From JAKAXG01 sp035702985 (GTDB lineage: Bacteria; Actinomycetota; Acidimicrobiia; Acidimicrobiales; Palsa-688): DNA of 9,588 nucleotides. The translations under genes were made by a program, and so were the position numbers. Position 1 is the first letter of the stretch; the number at the start of each line of letters is the position of its first letter. The notes under the pieces are model-generated. The model was given only the letters and a program-made list of their open reading frames with translations, was not told the origin of the DNA and made no database searches. Positions 1 to 7,834 of the stretch are shown in pieces. The stretch lies in assembly GCA_035702985.1 (NCBI GenBank), contig DASSZD010000184.1:1-9588 (forward strand), written 5' to 3'.

Positions 1-1
1 G

Positions 2-772
2 GACCCGCCGCTGCACGAGTTCCTGCCGTCCATCTCCGAGCTCGAGATCAAGGAGGCCACCACCGGCCTGTCCGACGAGGAGAAGAAGCTGCTGGCGGCG
101 GCCCGGGAGTGGCAGGAGTTCAACCCCATGCTCGGCACCCGGGGGGTGCGCCTCGGCATCGTCAAGCCCGGGCTGTACGCCATGCAGGTGCGGGCCCTGC
201 TGCAGGCCGCCGCCGAGCGGGCCGCCGCCGGCGGCAAGCCCAAGGTGGAGGTGATGATCCCGCTGACCGTGACCCGCCAGGAGCTGGCCCTGGCCCGGTC
301 GTGGGTCAAGGACGCCATCGCCGAGGAGACGCGGGGCCTGCGCAAGAAGCCCGAGGTGCTGATCGGCACCATGGTGGAGACCCCCCGGGCGGCGGTACGG
401 GCCGACGAGCTGGCCGAGGAGGCCGACTTCTTCAGCTTCGGCACCAACGACCTGACCCAGATGACCTTCGGCTTCTCCCGTGACGACGTGGAGGGCCGCA
501 TGATGGCCGCCTACCTGGAGCAGGGGCTGCTCAAGCGCAACCCGTTCGAGACCATCGACCAGACCGGGGTGGGCCAGCTGGTGGAGGACGCGGTGGAGCG
601 GGGCCGGCGCACCAACCCGGGCATCAAGCTGGGGATCTGCGGCGAGCACGGCGGTGACCCCGAGTCGATCGGGTTCTTCTACCGGGCCGGGCTCGACTAC
701 GTGTCGTGCTCGCCGTTCCGGGTGCCGATCGCCCGCCTGGCGGCGGCCCAGGCGGTGATAGCGAACGGCTAG
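2..772 (+). CDS. ppdK: Pyruvate phosphate dikinase, C-terminal part (5' end outside window)
   Basis: This is the last 256 residues of pyruvate phosphate dikinase, the cytoplasmic enzyme interconverting pyruvate + ATP + phosphate and PEP + AMP + pyrophosphate. The visible part is the PEP/pyruvate-binding TIM-barrel domain. The frame is open from base 2 with DPPLHEFLP, typical of this enzyme, so the gene starts upstream of the window. Recognisable motifs are FNPMLGTRGVRLG, GTMVETPRAA (around 364-393), FFSFGTNDLTQMTFGFSRDD (around 427-486) and the catalytic-cysteine motif GICGEHGGDP, with the Cys codon at 638-640. The SCSPFRVPIARLAAAQA ending is also normal for the family, and the stop is TAG at 770-772. 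PEP-utilising enzyme I of the PTS is related, but GTNDLTQMTFGFSRDD is PPDK-like. There is no obvious terminator before dnaG, 78 bases downstream, so read-through is possible. Confidence 0.95.
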   Translation, partial: DPPLHEFLPSISELEIKEATTGLSDEEKKLLAAAREWQEFNPMLGTRGVRLGIVKPGLYAMQVRALLQAAAERAAAGGKPKVEVMIPLTVTRQELALARSWVKDAIAEETRGLRKKPEVLIGTMVETPRAAVRADELAEEADFFSFGTNDLTQMTFGFSRDDVEGRMMAAYLEQGLLKRNPFETIDQTGVGQLVEDAVERGRRTNPGIKLGICGEHGGDPESIGFFYRAGLDYVSCSPFRVPIARLAAAQAVIANG

Positions 773-840
773 CCACGCCGTCGCTCACCGGACCTAGTCT
801 CGGGTGGTGGTCTTCGTCGCTTCCGTCCTCCGGTGCTCCC

Positions 841-845
841 AGGAG
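841..845 (+). promoter_or_regulatory. Ribosome binding site deciding the dnaG start
   Basis: AGGAG lies 5 bases before GTG at 851, which is followed by the conserved primase N-terminus GIVDEDIARVR. An in-frame GTG at 833 would place this site inside the gene and has no site of its own, so 851 is preferred. The site is also the 3' arm of a small inverted repeat, TGCTC (834-838) with GAGCA (843-847), which could partly mask it in mRNA. Confidence 0.6.
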
Positions 846-850
846 CAGGC

Positions 851-2676
851 GTGGGCATAGTCGACGAGGACATCGCCCGGGTCCGGGACACCACGGACTT
901 CGTCAACCTGGTGAGCGAGCACCTGGCCCTACGCCGGGTCGGGACCCGCTGGGTGGGGCTGTGCCCGTTCCACACCGAGAAGAGCCCCTCGTTCTCGGTC
1001 AACGCCGAGCTGGGCTTCTACTACTGCTTCGGCTGCGGGGCCAAGGGCGACGCCATCAGCTTCGTACGGGAGATGGAGCACCTGGACTTCGTGGAGGCGG
1101 TGGAGAAGCTGGCCGCCCGCTCCGGTATCACCCTGCGTTACGACGACGCCGCCGGCGGCCGGGACCGGCAGCGGCGCAGCCGGATCCACGACACCCTCGA
1201 GGCGGCGGTCAACTGGTACCACGAGCGGCTGCTGTCGGCCCCCGAAGCCGCCCCGGCCCGGGCCTACCTGCGTCGGGAGCGGGGATACGACGGCCAGGTC
1301 GTCCGGGACTACCGCATCGGCTGGGCCCCCGACGGCTGGGACACCCTGGTCCGGTCGCTCGGGGTCGCCCGTGACGCTCTGGTCGACGCCGGCCTGGCCA
1401 CGGTCGACGAGAAGGGTCGCTACACGGACTTCTTCCGGGGCCGGATCCTGTTCCCCATCTTCGAGCCGGGCGGGCGGCCGGTCGGAGCCGGCGGCCGGCA
1501 GCTGCCCGGCGGTTACCCACCCAAGTACAAGAACACCTCGAACACCGCGGTCTACGACAAGAGCCGCACCCTGTACGGGCTGAACTGGGCCAAGAAGGCC
1601 GTGGTGGCCCGGCAGCGGGTGGTGGTGTGCGAGGGCTACACCGACGTCATCGGCCTGCAGCGGGCCGGGGTGGGCGAGGCGGTGGCCACCTGCGGCACCG
1701 CCCTGGCCGACGGTCACATCAAGCTGCTCACCAACTTCGCCCGGCGCATCGTGCTCGCCTACGACGCCGACGGGGCCGGCCAGGCGGCCGCCGAGAAGTT
1801 CTACGAGTGGGAGAAGCGCTACGAGGTCGACATCCGGGTGATCGCCCTGCCGCCGGGGTCGGACCCGGCCGACCTGGCCCGTCAGGACCCGGCCGCCCTG
1901 TTGGCGGCGGTGGAGGAGGCCCGCCCCTACCTGGGTTTCCGGCTGGAGCGGCTGTTCGCCCGCAGCGACCTGGCCAGCCCGGAGGGCCGGGCCCGGGCCG
2001 CCAACGAGGCGCTGTCCATGGTGCGCGAGCACCCCGACGGGCTGGTGCGGGACCAGTACCTGATGCAGGTGGCCGACCGGTGCCGGGTGGAAGCGGACCG
2101 GCTGCGGACCATGGTCGACCGGGCCGAGCCCGGCCCCCGGCCCCGGGTGCAGGCGCCGGCGGCCCCCGGGCCCCGGCCGGAGGCGCCGGCCCGGGTGGCG
2201 GTCAGCGGCCCGGAGGTGGAGGGGCTGCGCCTGGCGGTCCACCGGCGCCAGGCGGTGACCGGGCGGCTCACCCCGAGACTGTTCACCCACCCGCTGGCCC
2301 GCAAGGCGTTCACGGCGCTGGTCGAGGCGCCCGGGGTGCACGAGGCGGTCGAGGCGGCCGACCCCCAGACCGCCGACCTCCTGCAGCGGGTGGCGGTGGA
2401 GGAGAGCGGGGCCGACCCCGACGACGTGGTCATCCGCATGGTGGAGCGGGCGGTGCAGGCCGAGCTGCGGGAGCTGCAGGCCGAGATGCGCCAGGCGGAC
2501 CCGGCCGACCAGGCCGCCTACGCCCCGACCATCGCCTGGTTGAAGCTGGGCCTGGAGCGGATGCGGCTCGACGACATCACCCAGCGGGCGGCGGCGGTGG
2601 AGGCGGAGGAACTGCTGGTGGAATGGCTGGCCGGCCGGGACGGGCCGGCCGGGGAGGACACCGTGGGGACGGTGTG

Positions 2677-2677
<1 letters not shown>
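851..2677 (+). CDS. dnaG: DNA primase DnaG
   Basis: DnaG synthesises the short RNA primers used at the replication fork together with the replicative helicase. The 608-residue product has the expected order. First comes an N-terminal CHC2-type zinc-binding domain with ligands C38, H41, C59 and C62 (LCPFH ... YYCFGCGAKGD). The RNA polymerase core follows, with a TOPRIM fold carrying E261 in VVVCEGYTDV and D305/D307 in LAYDADGAG. An Ala/Pro-rich linker is seen at about residues 425-455, then a variable C-terminal helicase-interaction domain. Length is normal for the family. The start is taken at GTG 851 because of the AGGAG site at 841-845; GTG 833 is the alternative and would add six residues. 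The stop TGA shares its last base with the ATG of rpoD, so the two are almost certainly co-transcribed and translationally coupled. I see no missing key residue. Confidence 0.97.
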
Positions 2678-3984
<1,307 letters not shown>

Positions 3985-4006
3985 CTGATAGGGTTTCTCG
4001 ACTCCT

Positions 4007-4079
4007 TCCGGGGTAGCTCAATCGGCAGAGCGGGTGGCTGTTAACCACTAGGTTGGGGGTTCGAGTCCCTCCCCCGGAG
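4007..4079 (+). tRNA. tRNA-Asn (anticodon GUU)
   Basis: A complete cloverleaf can be drawn. The acceptor stem TCCGGGG (4007-4013) pairs with CCCCGGA (4072-4078), with discriminator G at 4079. The D-stem is GCTC/GAGC (4016-4019 with 4028-4031). The anticodon stem is GGTGG/CCACT (4033-4037 with 4045-4049, one G-U), with loop CTGTTAA and anticodon GTT at 4040-4042. The T-stem is GGGGG/CCCTC (4055-4059 with 4067-4071, one G-U) with loop TTCGAGT. The CCA end is not encoded, because CGT follows. It lies only 22 bases after the rpoD stop on the same strand, so it may be processed from the dnaG-rpoD transcript or use a promoter inside rpoD. Confidence 0.96.
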
Positions 4080-4225
4080 CGTGCGCCAGCGGAGGCCTGC
4101 AGCGGGTCCGGCGGGGCGCCCACGGGACTCCGACCACTCCAGACGCCGATCTCTGCAGATGCCGAGCCTTCTGACCGTTTAGTCCGTACCGGGCTTTGGA
4201 AATAGTCAGGTCATCTACCTACGAC

Positions 4226-4233
4226 GGAAGGAG
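4226..4233 (+). promoter_or_regulatory. Strong ribosome binding site for the repeat-protein gene
   Basis: GGAAGGAG ends directly against an ATG at 4234, leaving no spacer for that codon. A GTG two codons later, at 4240, sits 6 bases from AGGAG, which is the usual distance. The true start is therefore more likely GTG 4240 than ATG 4234. In the 154 bases between the tRNA and this gene I see no convincing -35/-10 pair; TTTAGT (4178-4183) and AATAGT (4201-4206), 17 bases apart, are only weakly promoter-like. Confidence 0.6.
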
Positions 4234-4239
4234 ATGGCG

Positions 4240-4914
4240 GTGCAGGACGACAGCCTGTCGATGGACGAGGTCGAGGCCGAGGGTGCGGTGTCCCTCCCCA
4301 ACAAGGAGGTGCTCTCCCTCCTGGACGTCAACGCCAACGTCGATCTGGGCCTGGACCTGGCGGCCCCGGTGGACCTGGCGGCGGCGGCCAACCTCAACGT
4401 GGCCGCCCCCATCGAGGCTTCTGCCACGGCCAACGTGCTGAGCCCCGACGCCCAGGCGGTGGGCATGGCCTCCCAGCACGGCCTGATCGACCAGGGGATA
4501 ACCGGGAGCGCCACGGCGCACGCCCCCCAGCACGCCGGGGTGTCGCAGAGCAGCTCGAGCGGGACCTCGACCGGCACCACTTCCGCCGGGAGCACCGCCC
4601 CGGCCACCCCGGCCACCTCCGCGGCCCCCTCGAGCACCAGCGGTGGGGTGGATTCGCTGCTCAACGGCGGCAGCCTCCTGGATGCGAACGTCAATCTCCA
4701 CGCCAACGCCAACCTGGCCGCCCCCATCGACGGGGCGGTAGCGGCCAACGGCAATGTGGCGGCGCCGGTCGACGCCGCGGTGGGGGCGAACGTGGCGTCA
4801 CCCGGCGCCGTGTCCGAGGCGGTGGCTCCCCAGAACGTGGACATCGTCCAGAACCTGGACCACGTCTCGGCCGACGCCACCGCGGCCCAGGCCGCCACCG
4901 TGACCCAGCAGTAG
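4240..4914 (+). CDS. Ala/Asn/Val-rich two-repeat protein, candidate substrate of the downstream M50 protease
   Basis: The product is 224 residues and I do not recognise a characterised family. An acidic N-terminus (QDDSLSMDEVEAEG ... NKEVLSLLD) precedes two copies of a ~77-residue Ala/Asn/Val-rich repeat, at 4318-4548 and 4675-4911, separated by a Ser/Thr/Ala/Pro linker. Each copy holds two 14-residue units of the form [DN][LV]AAP[VI][DE]-x-A-x-x-AN, then an N[V]xSP segment and a Q-x3-IxQ-like tail. There is no signal peptide, membrane segment or cysteine, so export would need another route or processing. The start was chosen from ribosome-site spacing; ATG 4234 is the alternative. The metalloprotease gene begins 39 bases downstream on the same strand, suggesting an operon. 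The short acidic N-terminus could serve as a leader read by the PqqD-like domain of that protease; this is inference. Automated pipelines might call such proteins peptidoglycan-binding, but nothing here supports it. Confidence 0.85.
   Translation: MQDDSLSMDEVEAEGAVSLPNKEVLSLLDVNANVDLGLDLAAPVDLAAAANLNVAAPIEASATANVLSPDAQAVGMASQHGLIDQGITGSATAHAPQHAGVSQSSSSGTSTGTTSAGSTAPATPATSAAPSSTSGGVDSLLNGGSLLDANVNLHANANLAAPIDGAVAANGNVAAPVDAAVGANVASPGAVSEAVAPQNVDIVQNLDHVSADATAAQAATVTQQ
4318..4548 (+). repeat. Protein-level repeat, copy 1
   Basis: This encodes the first ~77-residue repeat, from LLDVNANVDL to HAGVSQ. Compared without gaps with the second copy, about half of the first ~59 positions are identical (LLD, N-x-N, LAAP, AxAAN, NVAAP, ANV, SP, IxQ). 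The 14-residue units are at 4354-4395 and 4396-4437. The DNA of the two copies has diverged far more than the protein pattern, so the duplication is old and the pattern appears selected. Confidence 0.75.
4675..4911 (+). repeat. Protein-level repeat, copy 2
   Basis: This is the second copy of the repeat, from LLDANVNLHANANL to the C-terminus. Its 14-residue units are at 4711-4752 and 4753-4794 (NLAAPIDGAVAANG and NVAAPVDAAVGANV). The tail QNVDIVQNLDHVSADATAAQ matches the Q-x3-IDQGITGSATAHAPQ tail of copy 1. The stretch 4549-4674 between the copies encodes a disordered-looking Ser/Thr/Ala/Pro/Gly linker. Confidence 0.75.
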
Positions 4915-4953
4915 CGCACCGCTCCCCGCGACCTACTGGAAGGCCAGACCATC

Positions 4954-7353
4954 GTGACGGCGATCGCCGGCTCCCGTGCTGTCGCGCCCGGCGACGTGAC
5001 TCCCTCCGCCCTGGACCGGGCGGAGGGAGTCGAGCTGCTGGGCCCGGTGAGCGGATCGGGATACAAGGAAGGGGCGGCCCTGGTCCGTCGGGCCGACGGG
5101 CAGATGGTCCAGCTGGGTCCGCTCATGTACGGCCTGCTGGAATCCGTGGACGGCGAGCGCGACAGCGACGGGCTGGCCGTGGCCCTGTCGGAGCGGCTCG
5201 GGCGGCGGGTCGGTCCCGAGCACGTGGACCGGCTGGCTCAGAAGCTGGCCGCCCAGGGTCTGCTCGCCGGTAGCGAGCACCTGGCGCCGCCCCGCAGCAA
5301 CCCGCTTCTGGCCCTGCGGTGGAAGGTGCTGGTCACCAACCCCCGGCTGACCCGGCGCCTGACCGCCCCGTTCGCCTTCCTGTTCCGGCCGTGGATCATG
5401 TGGCCGGTGGTGGCGGCGTTCGTAGCGGTGTTCTGGTTCGTGCTCATCCACAAGGGGGTGGCGTCGGCCACCTCCCAGGCCTTCCGGAACCCGGGACTGC
5501 TGCTGCTGGTGTTCCTGCTGGCCGTCGTCTCGGCCGGGTTCCACGAACTGGGCCACGCCGCCGCCTGCCGCTACGGAGGCGCCACCCCGGGCGGTATGGG
5601 CATGGGCCTGTACCTGGTGTGGCCGGCGTTCTACACCGACGTGACCGATGCCTACCGCCTGCCCCGCCGGGCCCGGCTGCGGGTGGACCTGGCCGGCCTG
5701 TACTTCAACATGGTGGTGGCCGTCCTCACCATGGTCGTGTGGCTGTTCGTGCGGGCCGACGCCCTGCTGCTGCTGGTGGCACTGCAGATCCTGCAGATGG
5801 TCAAGCAGCTGTCACCGATCATCCGGGCCGACGGCTACCACATCCTGTCCGACGCCACCGGGGTGCCGGACCTCTACGCCCACATGGGTCCGACCCTGCG
5901 CCGGCTGCTGCCCTCCCACCGGCGCGAGCCGAGCGCGCTGACCGGGGGGGCCCGGGCGCTGGTCACCGTCTGGGTGCTGGTGATCGTGCCGGTCCTGCTC
6001 AGCCTCATGGCCGGGGCGGTCCTGCTGCTGCCCAAGCTCATCGCCACCTCCTGGGACAGCGGCCGTCACATCGCCCACGCCCTCCCCGCCCAGGCCGGCC
6101 ACGGCGACGTGCTGGCCGTCCTGGCGTCGTTGCTGCAACTGGTGGCGCTGGTGCTGCCCGCCCTCGGGAGCATCCTGGTCACCCAGAAGGTGCTGCGCAC
6201 GTCGGTCGCCAAGGGCCGCAGCTGGAGCGCCGGCCGGCCCGGACGGCGGGTGGCGCTGACGATCCTGGCCGGCCTGGCGGCGGCCGGCCTGGCCTACGCC
6301 TGGTGGCCGTCCGGCCAGTACCAGCCGGTCCGGGCCAACCAGGGGGGCACCCTCACCAACTTCGGTCACCTGTTGTCCGCCCCCGGAGAGGCGGTCAGGC
6401 CGGCCGGCGCCCCGTCCGCCCAGCTGACGCCGGGGACCCGCCTGGCCGTGGCCATGATCCCCGTGGGGGGAGCCACCAGGAACCATCCGGCCCTGTTCGT
6501 GGTCCCGGGCGCCAACGGGTCGCCGGCCACCGCTCTGCTCAGCTTCGGCGGAGGTACCTCCGGGCTCGTACCCGTCACCTCCTTCCCGTTCCAACTGCCC
6601 GCCGCCCCCGGGCCTCACGGCACCCAGGCCGTGGCACTCGGAACCAGGGACGGCGGGGTCACCTACAACGTGGCGTACTCGCTCATAACCGTCAGCGGAG
6701 GGGCGCCGGTCGACGAGACCAACAGCGCCTTCGCCCTGGCCCACTGCCACGCGTGCACCACGGTCGCCGTCTCCTTCCAGGTGGTGCTGGTGATCGGCCA
6801 GAGCAACCGGATCGCCCCGGTCAACGCCGCCGGCAGCCTCAACTACCAATGCCCGGCCTGCCTGACCACCGCCCTGGCCGACCAGATGGTCGTGACCCTG
6901 AGATCGCAGCCGTCCCGGACCCTGGAGCAGAAGCTGGAGGCGGACCTCCGCCGGCTCAACGCCCTCTCCCAGCTGGGCGCGGCCGGGACGCCGACAGCCG
7001 TGGCCGCCGAGGTGGACGCGGTGCAGCAGCAGATCGCGGACCAGCTGAACAGGAGCGGGCTGGTGACGTCGATCAGTTCCACGCCCACCACGGCACTTAG
7101 CACCACCACCACGACCACCGGCGGCTCGTCCACCAGCACCACGGTGGCGGGCTCGGGGTACTCGTCGAGCGGCGGCGGCGGTGGTTCGTCGGGGTCGTCG
7201 GGGTCGGGTTCGTACGCCCCCGGATCCGGTACGACCCCCACCAGCACCGCGTCTTCTTCGGGGTCGGCCTCTCCCAGCTCGACCGCACCGCCGACGACGA
7301 CCGGCTCGGTGAGCCCATCGACCACGGTGGCGCCTTCGAGCGCCGGCGGGTGA
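4954..7353 (+). CDS. Polytopic M50-type zinc metalloprotease with PqqD-like N-domain and CxxC-containing C-domain
   Basis: The 799-residue protein resembles 'putative peptide zinc metalloproteases' of the site-2-protease class. Residues ~25-108 look like a PqqD-type winged-helix domain (the segment around QMVQLGPLMYGLLESVDG to AAQGLLAG), a fold that in RiPP systems binds leader peptides. Membrane segments are visible at about 147-166, 181-200, 246-266, 269-284, 336-360, 387-409 and 432-450. The zinc site is HELGH (H197, E198, H201) inside a membrane segment, with the probable third ligand D293 in RADGYHIL. Residues ~455-705 form a non-membrane domain with two CxxC motifs (C598/C601 and C633/C636) and a probable helix at 656-700. 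Residues ~706-799 are a low-complexity Ser/Thr/Gly/Pro tail without a sorting motif or anchor. The start is GTG 4954 with GGAAGG 10 bases upstream. It is probably co-transcribed with the repeat-protein gene. Membrane location and protease class are well supported; the substrate is inference. Confidence 0.9.
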   Translation: MTAIAGSRAVAPGDVTPSALDRAEGVELLGPVSGSGYKEGAALVRRADGQMVQLGPLMYGLLESVDGERDSDGLAVALSERLGRRVGPEHVDRLAQKLAAQGLLAGSEHLAPPRSNPLLALRWKVLVTNPRLTRRLTAPFAFLFRPWIMWPVVAAFVAVFWFVLIHKGVASATSQAFRNPGLLLLVFLLAVVSAGFHELGHAAACRYGGATPGGMGMGLYLVWPAFYTDVTDAYRLPRRARLRVDLAGLYFNMVVAVLTMVVWLFVRADALLLLVALQILQMVKQLSPIIRADGYHILSDATGVPDLYAHMGPTLRRLLPSHRREPSALTGGARALVTVWVLVIVPVLLSLMAGAVLLLPKLIATSWDSGRHIAHALPAQAGHGDVLAVLASLLQLVALVLPALGSILVTQKVLRTSVAKGRSWSAGRPGRRVALTILAGLAAAGLAYAWWPSGQYQPVRANQGGTLTNFGHLLSAPGEAVRPAGAPSAQLTPGTRLAVAMIPVGGATRNHPALFVVPGANGSPATALLSFGGGTSGLVPVTSFPFQLPAAPGPHGTQAVALGTRDGGVTYNVAYSLITVSGGAPVDETNSAFALAHCHACTTVAVSFQVVLVIGQSNRIAPVNAAGSLNYQCPACLTTALADQMVVTLRSQPSRTLEQKLEADLRRLNALSQLGAAGTPTAVAAEVDAVQQQIADQLNRSGLVTSISSTPTTALSTTTTTTGGSSTSTTVAGSGYSSSGGGGGSSGSSGSGSYAPGSGTTPTSTASSSGSASPSSTAPPTTTGSVSPSTTVAPSSAGG

Positions 7354-7369
7354 GGGCCCGGCCCGGGCT

Positions 7370-7396
7370 GGGCGTCCCGACAGGGTCGGGGCGTCC
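7370..7396 (+). terminator. Strong hairpin after the protease gene, possible U-less terminator
   Basis: Bases 7370-7381 (GGGCGTCCCGAC) pair with 7385-7396 (GTCGGGGCGTCC) around an AGG loop, giving 12 pairs including two G-U. It begins 17 bases after the protease stop. No T-run follows, so it would be a U-less actinobacterial type of terminator or an mRNA-stabilising stem. It lies in a 175-base gap (7354-7528) that is rich in G-runs and otherwise featureless. Confidence 0.4.
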
Positions 7397-7528
7397 CGGT
7401 GGGGGAGGTCCCGGCGGGGGCGGCCCTGGTGGGGATCCTCCGATGAACCGGACCCCGCCCGCCCGTCATCAGCAGTAGTGCTCTCGAACATCCGGCCCCG
7501 ACCGCCGGGTCTGTGAACTGGCCCGTCC

Positions 7529-7834
7529 GTGGATCGGTGGTGCCGCCTGGTGGTCCGCTCGGCCGACGGGAGCACCAGCGCGGAGTCCGACCTGACCGGG
7601 TCCGGGCGGCCGGACATGGAAGCAGTCGACGCCGTGGCCCGCGCCGCGTTGCAGGCGGTGCGGGCCGGGCAGCGGCTCATCATCGCCGACGCGGTGCCCG
7701 AACTGGTCGGGCTGCTGGACCTGGCCGGGCTAGGCGGCGTCGTCGAGGTGGAGCGGCAACCCGAACGAGGCGAACAGGCGCTCAGCATCGAGATGGTGCA
7801 GGAAGAAGGCCATCTCGGCGATCTTCCCTCCTGA
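7529..7834 (+). CDS. Small STAS-like domain protein, 3' end antisense to sigma factor gene
   Basis: The 101-residue product has the pattern of small actinobacterial STAS-like (anti-anti-sigma-type) proteins: a first strand CRLVVRSADG, a helix DMEAVDAVARAALQAVRAGQ, a strand RLIIADA and a helix PELVGLLDLAGLGGVVEV. It then ends in a polar tail QPERGEQALSIEMVQEEGHLGDLPS. The start is GTG 7529; an in-frame TGA at 7514 rules out earlier starts and there is no clear ribosome site, so expression may be weak or leaderless. The last 105 bases overlap, in perfect codon-against-codon register, the 3' end of the opposite sigma factor gene, so the tail could be a by-product of that gene's codons. If real, it is a candidate regulator partnered with the neighbouring sigma factor; that link is inference from position only. 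Confidence 0.65.
   Translation: MDRWCRLVVRSADGSTSAESDLTGSGRPDMEAVDAVARAALQAVRAGQRLIIADAVPELVGLLDLAGLGGVVEVERQPERGEQALSIEMVQEEGHLGDLPS

Noticed and set aside
929..2341. Long - strand open frame opposite dnaG
   Set aside because: Same reason: low-complexity Gly/Arg/Pro/Val composition opposite a gene with full primase motifs.
1627..2676. N-terminal extension of the rpoD frame into dnaG
   Set aside because: The upstream part is Gly/Arg-rich shadow of dnaG; sigma region 1.1 begins just after ATG 2677.
4007..4079. tRNA-Asn as integration site for the accessory genes downstream
   Set aside because: No second copy of the tRNA 3' end was found later in the window and there is no integrase; it could only be judged with more flanking sequence.
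4240..4914. Repeat protein as a peptidoglycan-binding or chaplin-like surface protein
   Set aside because: There is no signal peptide, peptidoglycan-binding motif, LysM or paired cysteines; only the composition is reminiscent.
5812..7788. Long - strand open frame of about 650 codons opposite the M50 protease
   Set aside because: Translation is Gly/Arg/His/Gln-rich with no recognisable motif and lies opposite a clear gene; it is an antisense by-product of high GC.
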